A stretch of DNA of 64,000 bases from Pseudomonas batumici (GTDB lineage Bacteria > Pseudomonadota > Gammaproteobacteria > Pseudomonadales > Pseudomonadaceae), in the NCBI RefSeq assembly GCF_000820515.1, contig NZ_JXDG01000001.1:1-64000 (forward strand), written 5' to 3'. The notes below the pieces were generated by a model, which was given only the letters and a program-made list of their open reading frames with translations, did not search any database and was not told where the DNA came from. Positions 9,998 to 18,690 of the stretch are shown piece by piece. Made by a program: the position numbers and the translations under genes. The stretch's first letter is position 1; every line of letters starts with the position of its first letter.

Positions 9998-10318
9998 ATG
10001 CGTACCCCCCTGATCGCCACCGCCCTCGGCCTGCTGTTGCTGACCGACGTGGCTTCGGCGCACACCCTGGTGGCTACCAGCAATATGCTCGTACGGGCTA
10101 CGGGCCGCACCCTCGACTTCACCTCGGACACCACCACCTCGATCCGCGACGCGAAAGTGGTCCGCGAAGCCCACGACGACGCCGCCAGTTTCGTCGCCAG
10201 CCGCGGCGATATCCGTGGCGCCCACCTGGAAGCCGCCTTTGCCGCCCTGCGCACCCAGGTGCCGGAAGCCCGCGACGCCAGCGACCAGGACCTCGCCGAA
10301 GCCATTCTCGCCCTGTGA
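9998..10318 (+). CDS. DUF2388 family periplasmic protein (second copy)
   Basis: A 106-aa paralogue of the preceding gene, with signal peptide (LLLLTDVASA-HT) and the shared core TSDTTTSIRDAKVVREAHDD and AASFVASRGDIRG. CCGGAG precedes ATG 9998. Its TGA stop overlaps the GTG start of the DUF4105 gene (GTGA), so the two are translationally coupled. That coupling suggests the DUF2388 protein works with the DUF4105 protein in the cell envelope. No biochemical role can be assigned from sequence. Confidence 0.85.
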   Translation: MRTPLIATALGLLLLTDVASAHTLVATSNMLVRATGRTLDFTSDTTTSIRDAKVVREAHDDAASFVASRGDIRGAHLEAAFAALRTQVPEARDASDQDLAEAILAL

Positions 10319-12276
10319 GACGACTCGCCGGCGGGTTGCTGACCTGCGCCCTGTTGCTGTTCGGCAGCGCGGCCCAGGCCAGCCTGCAATTGCACCTCAA
10401 GACAGAAGGTCTGAGCCCTGCCGAACAACAGGCCAGCCAGACACTGATCGATGAGGCCATGGCCCATCTGCCGCCACGCTTTATCGAGCAACTGGACCGC
10501 CGTATCGATGTCGCCTGGTCGACCCAGATGGCGGACAACGCTTACGGCGAGGCTTCGCTGGTCTCGGAAGTGGACCTCAATCGCGCCCTGCTGCCCGGCC
10601 TGGTGGACGGTTCGGCCGCGACGAAAAAGACCCACCGCCCCCACGGCACGGTACGCGAGGAAATGCTCGCCACCGTCCTCCACGAGCTGACCCACATCTA
10701 TGACCGCGCCCGCTTGTGGCCCGACGCCGAACGGACGCTGATCCGGCGCTGCACCCAGCAGGACAGCAATACCGGACTGGTCGGCCTGCCTGATCGTTGC
10801 CGGGGCCAGACCGGCCGGCGTTTCACCCTCAGCGACGACCCGCGCCTGCTGGACCTCGCCGGCTGGCAACAAGCGGTCGGCAGCCGTGGCCAGCGGGAAC
10901 AGCACAACGGCCAGGTCGTCCGCAGCCCGGATATCTACGAGACCACCAATCCCAAGGAGTTCGTCGCGGTCAACATGGAGTACTTCCTCCTCGACCCGGC
11001 CTACGCCTGTCGCCGCCCGGCGCTGTATCGCTACTACCAGGAACGCTTCGGCTGGGCGCCGCCGGCCAAGGATGCCTGCGACAAGGCCTTCCCGTTCCTC
11101 AACGCCGGCAATGACTTCGGCAAGACGCCCCTGGGCAGGATCGACCCCGAACGTGTCTACGAAGTCGACTACCTGCTGGCCGAAGCCAACCAGAACTGGG
11201 TCAGTCGCTGGGGTCACAGCATGCTGCGCCTGGTGATCTGCGCCCCCGATCGACCACGCGGGCCGGATTGCCGGCTGGACCTGGACCAGCATCTGGTGCT
11301 GTCCTATCGCGCCTTCGTCAACGACGTCCAGCTCTCGACCTGGGGCGGCCTGACCGGCGCCTACCCGTCGCGGCTGTTCGTGTTGCCACTGTCCCAGGTC
11401 ATCGACGAATACACCAAGACCGAACTGCGCAGCCTGGCCTCGGTACCGTTGAAGCTGTCGCGCCAGGAAATCGAGGAAGTGGTCGAGCACGCCGCCGAAA
11501 TGCACTGGAGCTATGACGGCAACTACTACTTCATCAGCAACAACTGCGCCGTGGAGACCTTGAAGCTGTTGCGCAGCGGCAGCGACAACGCCCAGCTCCA
11601 GGGCCTGGACAGCATTGTCCCCAATGGTTTGCTGCAGGTGCTCAAGGGCCGTGGCCTGGCCGACACCAGCGTGCTCGACGATCCCCGCGAGGCCTTGCGC
11701 CTGGGCTACCGCTTCGACTCCTACCGTGATCGCTACCAGGCCATGTTCGATGTCCTGCGCAAACAGTTGCCGATCAAGCAGGAGACCGTCGAGGACTGGT
11801 TGTCGCAACCCGCCGAAGCCCGTCGCCCGTGGTTTGCCCAGGCCAACCTGCGCGCCAGCGCCGCCATGCTGCTGCTGGAGCAGGCGAGCTTTCGCCGGCA
11901 GTTGCTGCTGGCCCAGGACGAGGTGAAGCAGAAGTACCTCGGTGCCCGCGACCTCAAGGACAACGCCATGGACAAGGCCAACCGCACGTTGCAGGAGATC
12001 CTCGCCAACAGCGGCTACCTCAGTCGCCCGGCGGAATTGCTCGGCAGCAGTGGCTACGGCTTGCCGCAACCGTCCGAGTGGCAGCGCCTGGAAGCCGAAA
12101 GCAAGCAGCGCCAGCAGCAATTGCAGCGCCTGAGCGGCGATCTGGACAAGGAAATCCGCAAGCTGCTCGAGCCGGCCCGGGAAGCGCAGATCGAGGCCAG
12201 CGAAGCCAACCTGAAGCTCGTCGGCGAACACCTGCGGGCGCTGCACAAGGCGGCGGGCGGGCTGGAGCTGCCTTGA
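10315..12276 (+). CDS. DUF4105-domain envelope protein with metallopeptidase-like HELTH motif
   Basis: A 653-aa protein from GTG 10315, with a signal peptide (LLTCALLLFGSAAQA). The N-terminal half has HELTH at residues 123-127, resembling the HExxH zinc site of metallopeptidases. The middle is the DUF4105 region, with WGHSMLR (His ~301) and ISNNCAVETL (Cys ~411). A His that precedes an Asn-Cys pair is the order seen in permuted NlpC/P60-like thiol hydrolases, so a second catalytic centre is possible by inference. The C-terminal ~150 residues are charged and likely helical or coiled-coil. The gene is coupled to the upstream DUF2388 gene. A peptidoglycan or envelope hydrolase is plausible but unproven. 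Confidence 0.8.
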   Translation: MRRLAGGLLTCALLLFGSAAQASLQLHLKTEGLSPAEQQASQTLIDEAMAHLPPRFIEQLDRRIDVAWSTQMADNAYGEASLVSEVDLNRALLPGLVDGSAATKKTHRPHGTVREEMLATVLHELTHIYDRARLWPDAERTLIRRCTQQDSNTGLVGLPDRCRGQTGRRFTLSDDPRLLDLAGWQQAVGSRGQREQHNGQVVRSPDIYETTNPKEFVAVNMEYFLLDPAYACRRPALYRYYQERFGWAPPAKDACDKAFPFLNAGNDFGKTPLGRIDPERVYEVDYLLAEANQNWVSRWGHSMLRLVICAPDRPRGPDCRLDLDQHLVLSYRAFVNDVQLSTWGGLTGAYPSRLFVLPLSQVIDEYTKTELRSLASVPLKLSRQEIEEVVEHAAEMHWSYDGNYYFISNNCAVETLKLLRSGSDNAQLQGLDSIVPNGLLQVLKGRGLADTSVLDDPREALRLGYRFDSYRDRYQAMFDVLRKQLPIKQETVEDWLSQPAEARRPWFAQANLRASAAMLLLEQASFRRQLLLAQDEVKQKYLGARDLKDNAMDKANRTLQEILANSGYLSRPAELLGSSGYGLPQPSEWQRLEAESKQRQQQLQRLSGDLDKEIRKLLEPAREAQIEASEANLKLVGEHLRALHKAAGGLELP

Positions 12277-12359
12277 CAGCACCGCCGTAGCGGCGGTCGG
12301 ACTTCAGAGCCTGAAGCCTGGCGCCGAGACGGCCCCAACACTCGTACAAAGGAATACAC

Positions 12360-13109
12360 ATGGAATGGCTGACCAACCCGGAACTCTGGGTTGCCTTTTT
12401 CACCCTGACCGCCCTGGAGATCGTCCTGGGTATCGACAACATCATCATGATCTCGATCCTGGTCGGCCGCATGCCCAAGCACATGCAGCAGCGCACGCGG
12501 ATCTTCGGCCTCGCCCTGGCGATGCTCACCCGGATCCTGCTGCTGCTGTCCATCACCTGGGTCATGCGCCTGACCGACGATCTGTTCGTGGTCTTCGGCC
12601 AGGGCATTTCCGGACGTGACCTGATCCTGTTCTTCGGTGGCCTGTTCCTGCTGTGGAAAAGCTCCCAGGAGATCTACCACGGCATGGAAGGCGAGGAAGA
12701 AGCGGGCGAGGGGCCGAAAGGCAAGGGCGGCAATTTCCTCTACACCATTATCCAGATCGCCATTATCGACATCGTGTTCTCCCTCGACTCGGTGATTACC
12801 GCCGTGGGTATGGTTTCCCATGTGCCGGTGATGATCGCCGCGATCGTGGTGGCGGTGCTGGTGATGATGCTGGCCTCGAAGACCATCGGCGACTTCATCG
12901 ACAAGCACCCGTCGCTGAAGATGCTCGCGCTGTCGTTCCTGATCGTGGTCGGGACCGTGCTGATCGCCGAAGCCTTCGACGTGCACGTGCCCAAAGGCTA
13001 CGTCTACTTCGCCATGGCGTTCTCCCTGGCGGTGGAAGCGATCAACATCAAGATGCGCACGGCCATGCAGAAAAAGAAGCAACGGCACGAGGATGTGGCG
13101 GGTCAATAA
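12360..13109 (+). CDS. TerC-family integral membrane protein
   Basis: A 249-aa polytopic protein with the TerC/UPF0053 signature: acidic residues inside membrane helices in LEIVLGIDNIIMISILVGR near the N-terminus and IDIVFSLDSVITAVGM in the second half. An acidic cytoplasmic loop (GEEEAGEGPKGKGG) separates the two halves. Members are implicated in metal ion, notably manganese, efflux during protein export or in tellurite resistance; which applies here is not shown. Ribosome-binding site AAGGAA precedes ATG 12360. Confidence 0.9.
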   Translation: MEWLTNPELWVAFFTLTALEIVLGIDNIIMISILVGRMPKHMQQRTRIFGLALAMLTRILLLLSITWVMRLTDDLFVVFGQGISGRDLILFFGGLFLLWKSSQEIYHGMEGEEEAGEGPKGKGGNFLYTIIQIAIIDIVFSLDSVITAVGMVSHVPVMIAAIVVAVLVMMLASKTIGDFIDKHPSLKMLALSFLIVVGTVLIAEAFDVHVPKGYVYFAMAFSLAVEAINIKMRTAMQKKKQRHEDVAGQ

Positions 13110-13271
13110 CCCTGACCACATTGTGACATTTTTGTTTCGGGCCGACGCCCGCCATGCGATGCTGGCGCTCGGCCAAATCACCAACTACAGCTTAAGGACA
13201 AGACGTAGAAAAGGCGTACGACCCATCCAAACTTGCCCCCATGGGGCACCGATCATCCCAGGGGGCCCACC

Positions 13272-14930
13272 ATGCTGACCCTGCTCGATCTGCTTTCCGC
13301 CGTGACCCTGCTGGTCTGGGGCACGCACATCGTCCGCACCGGCATCCTGCGGGTGTACGGTTCGAACCTGCGCCACCTCATCGGCCGCAACATGTCCAGG
13401 CGCCCGCTGGCCTTCCTCGCCGGGATCCTGGTCACCGCCATGGTGCAGAGCAGCAACGCCACCGCCATGCTGGTGACCTCCTTCGTCGGCCAGGGTCTGA
13501 TGACGCTGACGCCGGCCCTGGCAATCATGCTCGGCGCCGACGTTGGGACCGCATTGATGGCCCGGGTGCTGACCTTTGACCTGTCCTGGCTGTCGCCGCT
13601 GCTGATCTTCCTCGGGGTGATCTTTTTCCTCTCGCGCAAGCAGACCCGTGCCGGCCAGCTCGGTCGCGTCGGCATCGGCCTGGGGCTGATCATCCTCGCC
13701 CTGCAACTGATCGTCGAAGCCGCCGCGCCCATCACCCATGCCCAAGGGGTGAAAGTGCTGTTCGCCTCCCTGACCGGCGATATCCTCCTCGATGCGCTGG
13801 TGGGCGCGCTGTTCGCGATGATCTCCTACTCCAGCCTGGCCGCCGTGCTGCTGACCGCCACCCTGGCCGGCGCCAAGGTGATCGGCCTGCCGGTGGCCAT
13901 CGGCCTGGTGATCGGCGCGAACATCGGCAGCGGGGTGCTGGCCTTTCTCGGCACCAGCATGCAGAACGCCGCCGGTCGCCAGGTGGCCCTCGGCAGCCTG
14001 CTGTACAAGCTGATCGGCCTGCTGTTGATCATCCCGGCGCTCAAGCCGCTGGCGCACTGGCTCGACAGCCTCGACTTCAGCCGCCAGGAACTCGTCATCG
14101 GTTTCCACCTGCTCTACAACACGGTGCGTTGCCTGGTGCTGCTGCCCAGTATCGGTCCGATGGCCCGGCTCTGTACCTGGTTGTTGCCGGAACGACCCGA
14201 GGTCAACGGCAAGGCCAAGCCCCGTCATCTCGACCCCACCGCCCTCGACACCCCCAGCCTGGCGCTGTCCAACGCGGTGCGGGAAACCCTGCGCATCGGC
14301 GATCTGATCGACAGCATGCTCGAAGCCATGCTCAATGTGCTCAACGGCAAGCAGACCGCCATCGCCATCGAGATGCGCCGCCTGAGCGACGACGTCGAGG
14401 TGCTCTGCAGCGCGGTCAAACTCTATCTGGCGCAGATGCCCCGCGAGGACCTCGGCGACCAGGACAGCCGGCGCTGGGCGGAAATCATCGAACTGGCGGT
14501 CAACCTGAAGCTGGCGGCGGACCTGATCGAGCAGATGCTGCGCAAGGTGCAACGGCAGAAGACCTCGCAACGTCGCTCGTTTTCCGAGGATGGCCTGGAG
14601 GAGCTGGCCGGGCTGCACCGGCAACTGATCGAAAACCTGCGCCTGGGCCTCACGGTGTTCCTCGGCGCCGATCCCCACAGCGCCAGGCAACTGCTGCGGG
14701 AAAAACGCCGCTTCCGCGCCCAGGAACGGCGCCTGGCCCACGCCCACGTCAGTCGCCTGCAGCGCGGAATCGTGCAGAGTCTGGAAACCAGCTCGCTGCA
14801 CCTGGAGCTGATTGCCGACATGAAACGCCTGAATTCGCTATTCTGCGGCAGCGCCTATGCGGTGCTGGAAGCCGCCGAGACCGGCGCACTGGCCTTGGAA
14901 GACCTCGACGATACCAACCCATCGTCTTGA
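13272..14930 (+). CDS. Na+/phosphate cotransporter family protein with PhoU-like tail
   Basis: A 552-aa protein from ATG 13272. Residues ~1-310 form about eight to nine membrane helices with the NPT2-type QSSNATAMLVTSF motif and the repeated-half SYSSLAAVLLTATLAG. Residues ~340-550 are a soluble helical region resembling PhoU (VRETLRIGDLIDSMLEAMLN). Family members take up phosphate with Na+ or exchange it. In P. aeruginosa similar proteins occur outside the pst locus. No phosphate-regulon box was recognised upstream. Confidence 0.87.
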   Translation: MLTLLDLLSAVTLLVWGTHIVRTGILRVYGSNLRHLIGRNMSRRPLAFLAGILVTAMVQSSNATAMLVTSFVGQGLMTLTPALAIMLGADVGTALMARVLTFDLSWLSPLLIFLGVIFFLSRKQTRAGQLGRVGIGLGLIILALQLIVEAAAPITHAQGVKVLFASLTGDILLDALVGALFAMISYSSLAAVLLTATLAGAKVIGLPVAIGLVIGANIGSGVLAFLGTSMQNAAGRQVALGSLLYKLIGLLLIIPALKPLAHWLDSLDFSRQELVIGFHLLYNTVRCLVLLPSIGPMARLCTWLLPERPEVNGKAKPRHLDPTALDTPSLALSNAVRETLRIGDLIDSMLEAMLNVLNGKQTAIAIEMRRLSDDVEVLCSAVKLYLAQMPREDLGDQDSRRWAEIIELAVNLKLAADLIEQMLRKVQRQKTSQRRSFSEDGLEELAGLHRQLIENLRLGLTVFLGADPHSARQLLREKRRFRAQERRLAHAHVSRLQRGIVQSLETSSLHLELIADMKRLNSLFCGSAYAVLEAAETGALALEDLDDTNPSS

Positions 14931-14985
14931 ACGTCCGGGGTTCGATCCTTGTCTGTGCCTGGGAACCTGTCTTCGGAAAATGCTC

Positions 14986-16365
14986 ATGCGTTGCCTGCTG
15001 TTCGTTTGCCTGCTGCTCAATACCCTTCATGCCGGCGCCCTCGATCGCTTCCAGATCGAGGGCTATCAATTGCCCAATGGCCTGCAACTGCTGCTCAAAC
15101 CCGGCAGTGAACGCGGTCATGTGGCGATCCGCCTGGTGGTGGGCGTCGGTTTCGACGATTTCTCCTGCGCCGACAAGGAGCTGCCGCACCTGCTCGAACA
15201 CTTGCTGTTCAGTGGCGTCGACGCCAGCGGCGAAGGCGGGCTGGAAGAACGCATGCAGGCCCTGGGCGGTGAATGGAACGCCTACACCAGCAACGCCGAC
15301 ACCACCTTCGTGATCGAGGCCCCGGCGCAAAACCAGCGCAAGATTCTCGACCTGCTGCTGGAGATACTGACGCGTACCGAGCTCAGCGATAGCGCCATCG
15401 CGGCTGCCAAACAGGTGGTGGAGCGCGAGGAGGGCGGCCATTACTCGCATCTGCAGCGCTGGCTCGACAACCAGGACCTCGGTCATACCGCCAGCAACCA
15501 GCTGGCGGTGGAGCTGGGCCTCAAATGTGCCGAGCGCGCCGATGTCCGGCACCTGACCCGCGAACAGCTGGAGGCCGTGCGCAAGAACTGGTACGCCCCG
15601 AACAACATGACCCTGATCATGGTCGGCGAACTGGACCGCCTGCTCCCGGCTTACCTGGACCGGGCCTTCGGCGCGCTGGAGCCGATCGAACCCAACGACC
15701 ACCCGTCGCTGCCGGAAATCCATGGCCGGGCCGCCGCCGCGCAACGCGATCTGCCGCGCGGCTGGGTCGGCAATGGGGCGAAACTGCATTGGCTGTTCCC
15801 GGAGCCGGTACTGGAAGGCCAGCCCGACGAAACCCTGGACCTGCTCAAGGACTATCTGGACTGGGCGCTGTACCGGCGCTTGCGCCTGGATCACAGCCTG
15901 TCCTACGGCCCCTGGAGCGAACGCGAAGTGCTCGGCGGCGTCGGCTTCTTCAGCGTCAATGCCGATGTCGAACGCGACAACCTGGACGAGGCCCGACAGG
16001 TGCTGGAGCAACTCAAGGCGCAGCTGCTGAAGGACGGCCTCGACCCGGAGACCTTCGAACGCTTGCAACAGGCCGCCATCGCCCGCCAGGCCTGGGCCGT
16101 ACAGGGCAACAGCGCCCTGGCCGACTATTACTGGGGCGCCCTGGGGGACTATGAGGACGGCCATTTTGCCGACCCGGCCCAGGCCCTGCGGGCGGTGACG
16201 CTCGAGCAGGCCAACCAGGCGCTGCGCCAGTTGTTCAAGCAGCCGGGCTACCTGCGGATTGAAAAGCCGTTGCTCAGCGATGAGCAACTCGTCGGCCTGG
16301 GTGCCGTCCTGGCGGGCTTGATGCTGATCGGGCTGCTGCGCTGGCGAGCGTATCGACGCCGCTAG
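14986..16365 (+). CDS. Membrane-tethered M16-family zinc peptidase homologue
   Basis: A 459-aa protein from ATG 14986 (GGAAA 8 bp upstream; an alternative ATG is at 14980). It has a signal peptide (LLFVCLLLNTLHAGA) and the inverted zinc site HLLEH at residues 68-72. VVEREEGG around residue 146 supplies the third ligand, as in insulinase-type peptidases. A second M16 lobe follows, and a single C-terminal transmembrane helix (AVLAGLMLIGLLRW) ends in RAYRRR. This predicts a periplasmic peptidase anchored in the inner membrane. The single-chain length matches the ~450-aa bacterial M16B group. Substrate unknown. Confidence 0.85.
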   Translation: MRCLLFVCLLLNTLHAGALDRFQIEGYQLPNGLQLLLKPGSERGHVAIRLVVGVGFDDFSCADKELPHLLEHLLFSGVDASGEGGLEERMQALGGEWNAYTSNADTTFVIEAPAQNQRKILDLLLEILTRTELSDSAIAAAKQVVEREEGGHYSHLQRWLDNQDLGHTASNQLAVELGLKCAERADVRHLTREQLEAVRKNWYAPNNMTLIMVGELDRLLPAYLDRAFGALEPIEPNDHPSLPEIHGRAAAAQRDLPRGWVGNGAKLHWLFPEPVLEGQPDETLDLLKDYLDWALYRRLRLDHSLSYGPWSEREVLGGVGFFSVNADVERDNLDEARQVLEQLKAQLLKDGLDPETFERLQQAAIARQAWAVQGNSALADYYWGALGDYEDGHFADPAQALRAVTLEQANQALRQLFKQPGYLRIEKPLLSDEQLVGLGAVLAGLMLIGLLRWRAYRRR

Positions 16366-16455
16366 GCCATGAAAAGGCCATCAGCGGCACGACTAATCGC
16401 GCCTGAAACGGTATTGTGTCGCGATCTTTCAACCGCCCGGACTGTGAACCACCGA

Positions 16456-17478
16456 ATGCCGAACTGGACCCTGCCTATCCAGCGCCTTCTTGCATTGATG
16501 AAGCGCTATCCCGGGGTCATCGCCGCCTACGGTTTCTGCTCCGGTATCGGCAGCTTCATCCTGGTCGATCGCCAGCAGAGCATGGCCAGCTGGATCGCGG
16601 TGATCCTGCTGGTGAGCTGGCTCTGGCTGATGCTGGAGAACGTCTTCACGCAGTTTTTCAGCCGGGTGTTCAAGCGCGACATCCCCGAGCCGCTGCTGCG
16701 CTATGCCACGCAGATGATCCACCAGGAAAGCCTGTCCTTCGTCCTGCCGTTCTTCTTCATCACCACCACCTGGAACAGCGGCCAACTGGTGTTCACCGGC
16801 CTGCTCGGCGCGGCGGCGCTGGTCTCGATCATCGACCCGCTGTACTACGACTGGCTCTCGCCCAAACGCTGGCTGCTGCTCGGACTGCACACCCTGACCC
16901 TGTTCGCCGCGCTGCTCACCGCGCTGCCGATCATCCTGCACCTGACCACCGCCCAGAGTTACCAGCTGGCCCTGGGCACCGCGCTGCTGCTGTCGATCCC
17001 CAGCCTGGCGGTGAGCCTGCCGCTGCGCAGTTGGCGCGGCGGCTTGATGCTGGTCGGCGTGACCCTGGCGATTGGCAGCGCGGGCTGGTTCCTGCGCTCG
17101 TGGGTGCCGCCGGCGACCCTGTGGATGACCCAGGTCGCGGTGACCACCGAGTTGCAGGACCGCACCCCGGGCGAAGGCCTGGACGAAGTCAGCACCAGTC
17201 AGGTGCGCAAGGACGGGCTCTACGCCTACACCGCGATCAACGCGCCGCGCGGACTGGACGAGCGGATCTACCATGTCTGGCAGTTCAACGGCCAGGAGGT
17301 CGACCGAATCGCCCTGGATATCCATGGCGGACGCAAGGAGGGCTATCGCGCCTGGTCGCACAAACAGAACTTCCCGGCCGCCCCCACCGGCAACTGGCAG
17401 GTGCGGGTGCTTACCGAGGACGGCCAGATGCTCGGCGTGCTGCGCATCAAGGTAACGGACACAGCACACTCTCACTAG
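16456..17478 (+). CDS. DUF5924/DUF2914 membrane protein
   Basis: A 340-aa protein. The first ~210 residues contain about six hydrophobic helices. The C-terminal ~100 residues (about 240-340) form a DUF2914-like extracytoplasmic domain, recognised by YHVWQFNGQEVDRIALDI and GNWQVRVLTEDGQMLG. ATG 16456 is used; GTG 16444 is in frame and equally possible because no strong ribosome-binding site is visible. Function is unknown. It sits immediately before the MCE transporter operon on the same strand. Confidence 0.75.
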   Translation: MPNWTLPIQRLLALMKRYPGVIAAYGFCSGIGSFILVDRQQSMASWIAVILLVSWLWLMLENVFTQFFSRVFKRDIPEPLLRYATQMIHQESLSFVLPFFFITTTWNSGQLVFTGLLGAAALVSIIDPLYYDWLSPKRWLLLGLHTLTLFAALLTALPIILHLTTAQSYQLALGTALLLSIPSLAVSLPLRSWRGGLMLVGVTLAIGSAGWFLRSWVPPATLWMTQVAVTTELQDRTPGEGLDEVSTSQVRKDGLYAYTAINAPRGLDERIYHVWQFNGQEVDRIALDIHGGRKEGYRAWSHKQNFPAAPTGNWQVRVLTEDGQMLGVLRIKVTDTAHSH

Positions 17479-17547
17479 AGATCAGGAGTCGGATCGTGCT
17501 ATTACAGACTCCAGTACCTATGCCTGTTAAGCACGGAGTCGTCGATC

Positions 17548-18690
17548 ATTAGCGCAACAGCCGGCACCGCCCAACTGGATACCTCGAGCAGTCCTGCGCG
17601 CCTGCGGATCAGCGGTGACTGGACGCTGGCCCATTACGCCGACCTGAAACGGCGCGCCGCCCATCTGCTCGGGCAGTACGACGCCAGCACCGACATCGAC
17701 CTCAATGACCTCGGTGCCCTCGACACTGCCGGCGCTTCGCTGCTGGTGGAGCTGCTGGGTGCCGAACGTCTCGGCCGCTCGGCCGAGCACCCGAACTGTC
17801 GCCTCGGTGCCGCCGAGCGGGCCCTGCTGCAAACCGTGTATTGCTCGCTGGCGGATTTCTGCGAACCGGTCCGGGAGCCCGAAGTGGCGGCAGGCATCCA
17901 ATTGCTGACGCGCATCGGCCGGGCCGTCGATCTCGTCTGGCAAGACACCCTGCAACTGCTGGGCTTTATCGGCCTGATCCTGGAAACCCTGGTGCGCGGC
18001 CTCTTTCACCCGCGGCGCTGGCGGATCACCCCGACCGTCGCCCATATCGAACAGACCGGCCTGGACGCCGCGCCCATCGTCGCGCTGTTGACCTTCCTGG
18101 TGGGCGCCGTGGTGGCGTTTCTCGGGGCCACTGTGCTGAAAAGCTTCGGCGCCAGTGTCTTCACCGTGGACCTGGTGGCGTTCTCCTTCCTGCGCGAGTT
18201 CGGTGTGCTGCTCACCGCCATCCTCATGGCCGGTCGTACCGCCAGCGCTTTCACCGCGCAGATCGGCTCGATGAAGGCCAACGAGGAGATCGACGCCATT
18301 CGTACCCTGGGCCTGGACCCCATGGAGCTGCTGGTGCTGCCACGAGTCCTGGCCCTGCTGATCGCCCTGCCGATGCTGACTTTCCTGGCGATGCTCTGCG
18401 GCATTGTCGGCGGCGGCGTGGTCTGCGCCTTGGCGCTGGGGATCTCGCCGGCAATGTTCCTGTCCTTGTTGCAGGCCGATATCGGCATCCAGCATTTTTT
18501 CGTGGGCCTGGTCAAAGCGCCGCTCTTCGCCTTCCTGATCGCCGCCGTCGGCTGCCTGGAAGGCTTCAAGGTCAGCGGCAGCGCCGAGTCGGTCGGGGCC
18601 CACACCACCTCCAGCGTGGTGCAGTCGATCTTTATCGTGATCATGCTGGATGCCGTCGCCGCATTGTTCTTCATGGAGATGGGCTGGTGA
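17548..18690 (+). CDS. MlaE-family lipid ABC transporter permease with N-terminal STAS domain
   Basis: A ~380-aa permease. Residues ~10-95 form a STAS-like domain (RLRISGDWTLAHYADLKRR, then DLNDLGALDTAGASLLVELL). Residues ~150-380 are the MlaE/YrbE permease with ALLTFLVGAVVAFLGA, EFGVLLTAILMAGRTASAFT and AQIGSMKANEEIDAIRTLG. No ATG, GTG or TTG lies in frame early enough to include the STAS domain. The best start is ATT 17548, with GGAG nine bases upstream, preceded and overlapped by a 10-codon ORF (17520-17552). Starting at GTG 17746 would destroy the STAS domain. First gene of a four-gene MCE transporter operon. Confidence 0.85.
   Translation: MSATAGTAQLDTSSSPARLRISGDWTLAHYADLKRRAAHLLGQYDASTDIDLNDLGALDTAGASLLVELLGAERLGRSAEHPNCRLGAAERALLQTVYCSLADFCEPVREPEVAAGIQLLTRIGRAVDLVWQDTLQLLGFIGLILETLVRGLFHPRRWRITPTVAHIEQTGLDAAPIVALLTFLVGAVVAFLGATVLKSFGASVFTVDLVAFSFLREFGVLLTAILMAGRTASAFTAQIGSMKANEEIDAIRTLGLDPMELLVLPRVLALLIALPMLTFLAMLCGIVGGGVVCALALGISPAMFLSLLQADIGIQHFFVGLVKAPLFAFLIAAVGCLEGFKVSGSAESVGAHTTSSVVQSIFIVIMLDAVAALFFMEMGW

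Noticed and set aside
9892..12282. Long open frame of about 800 codons on the minus strand opposite the DUF4105 gene
   Set aside because: It is a by-product of high GC at third codon positions; it lacks recognisable motifs, while the plus strand has a signal peptide, coupling and family similarity.
12281..12297. ACCGCCG-TAG-CGGCGGT hairpin between DUF4105 and TerC genes
   Set aside because: Short, with no T-run; could form by chance in GC-rich DNA, so not listed as a terminator.
17746..18690. GTG 17746 as start of the MlaE permease
   Set aside because: It would cut the STAS domain in half and leave a conserved 66-codon segment untranslated; ATT 17548 with GGAG upstream fits better.
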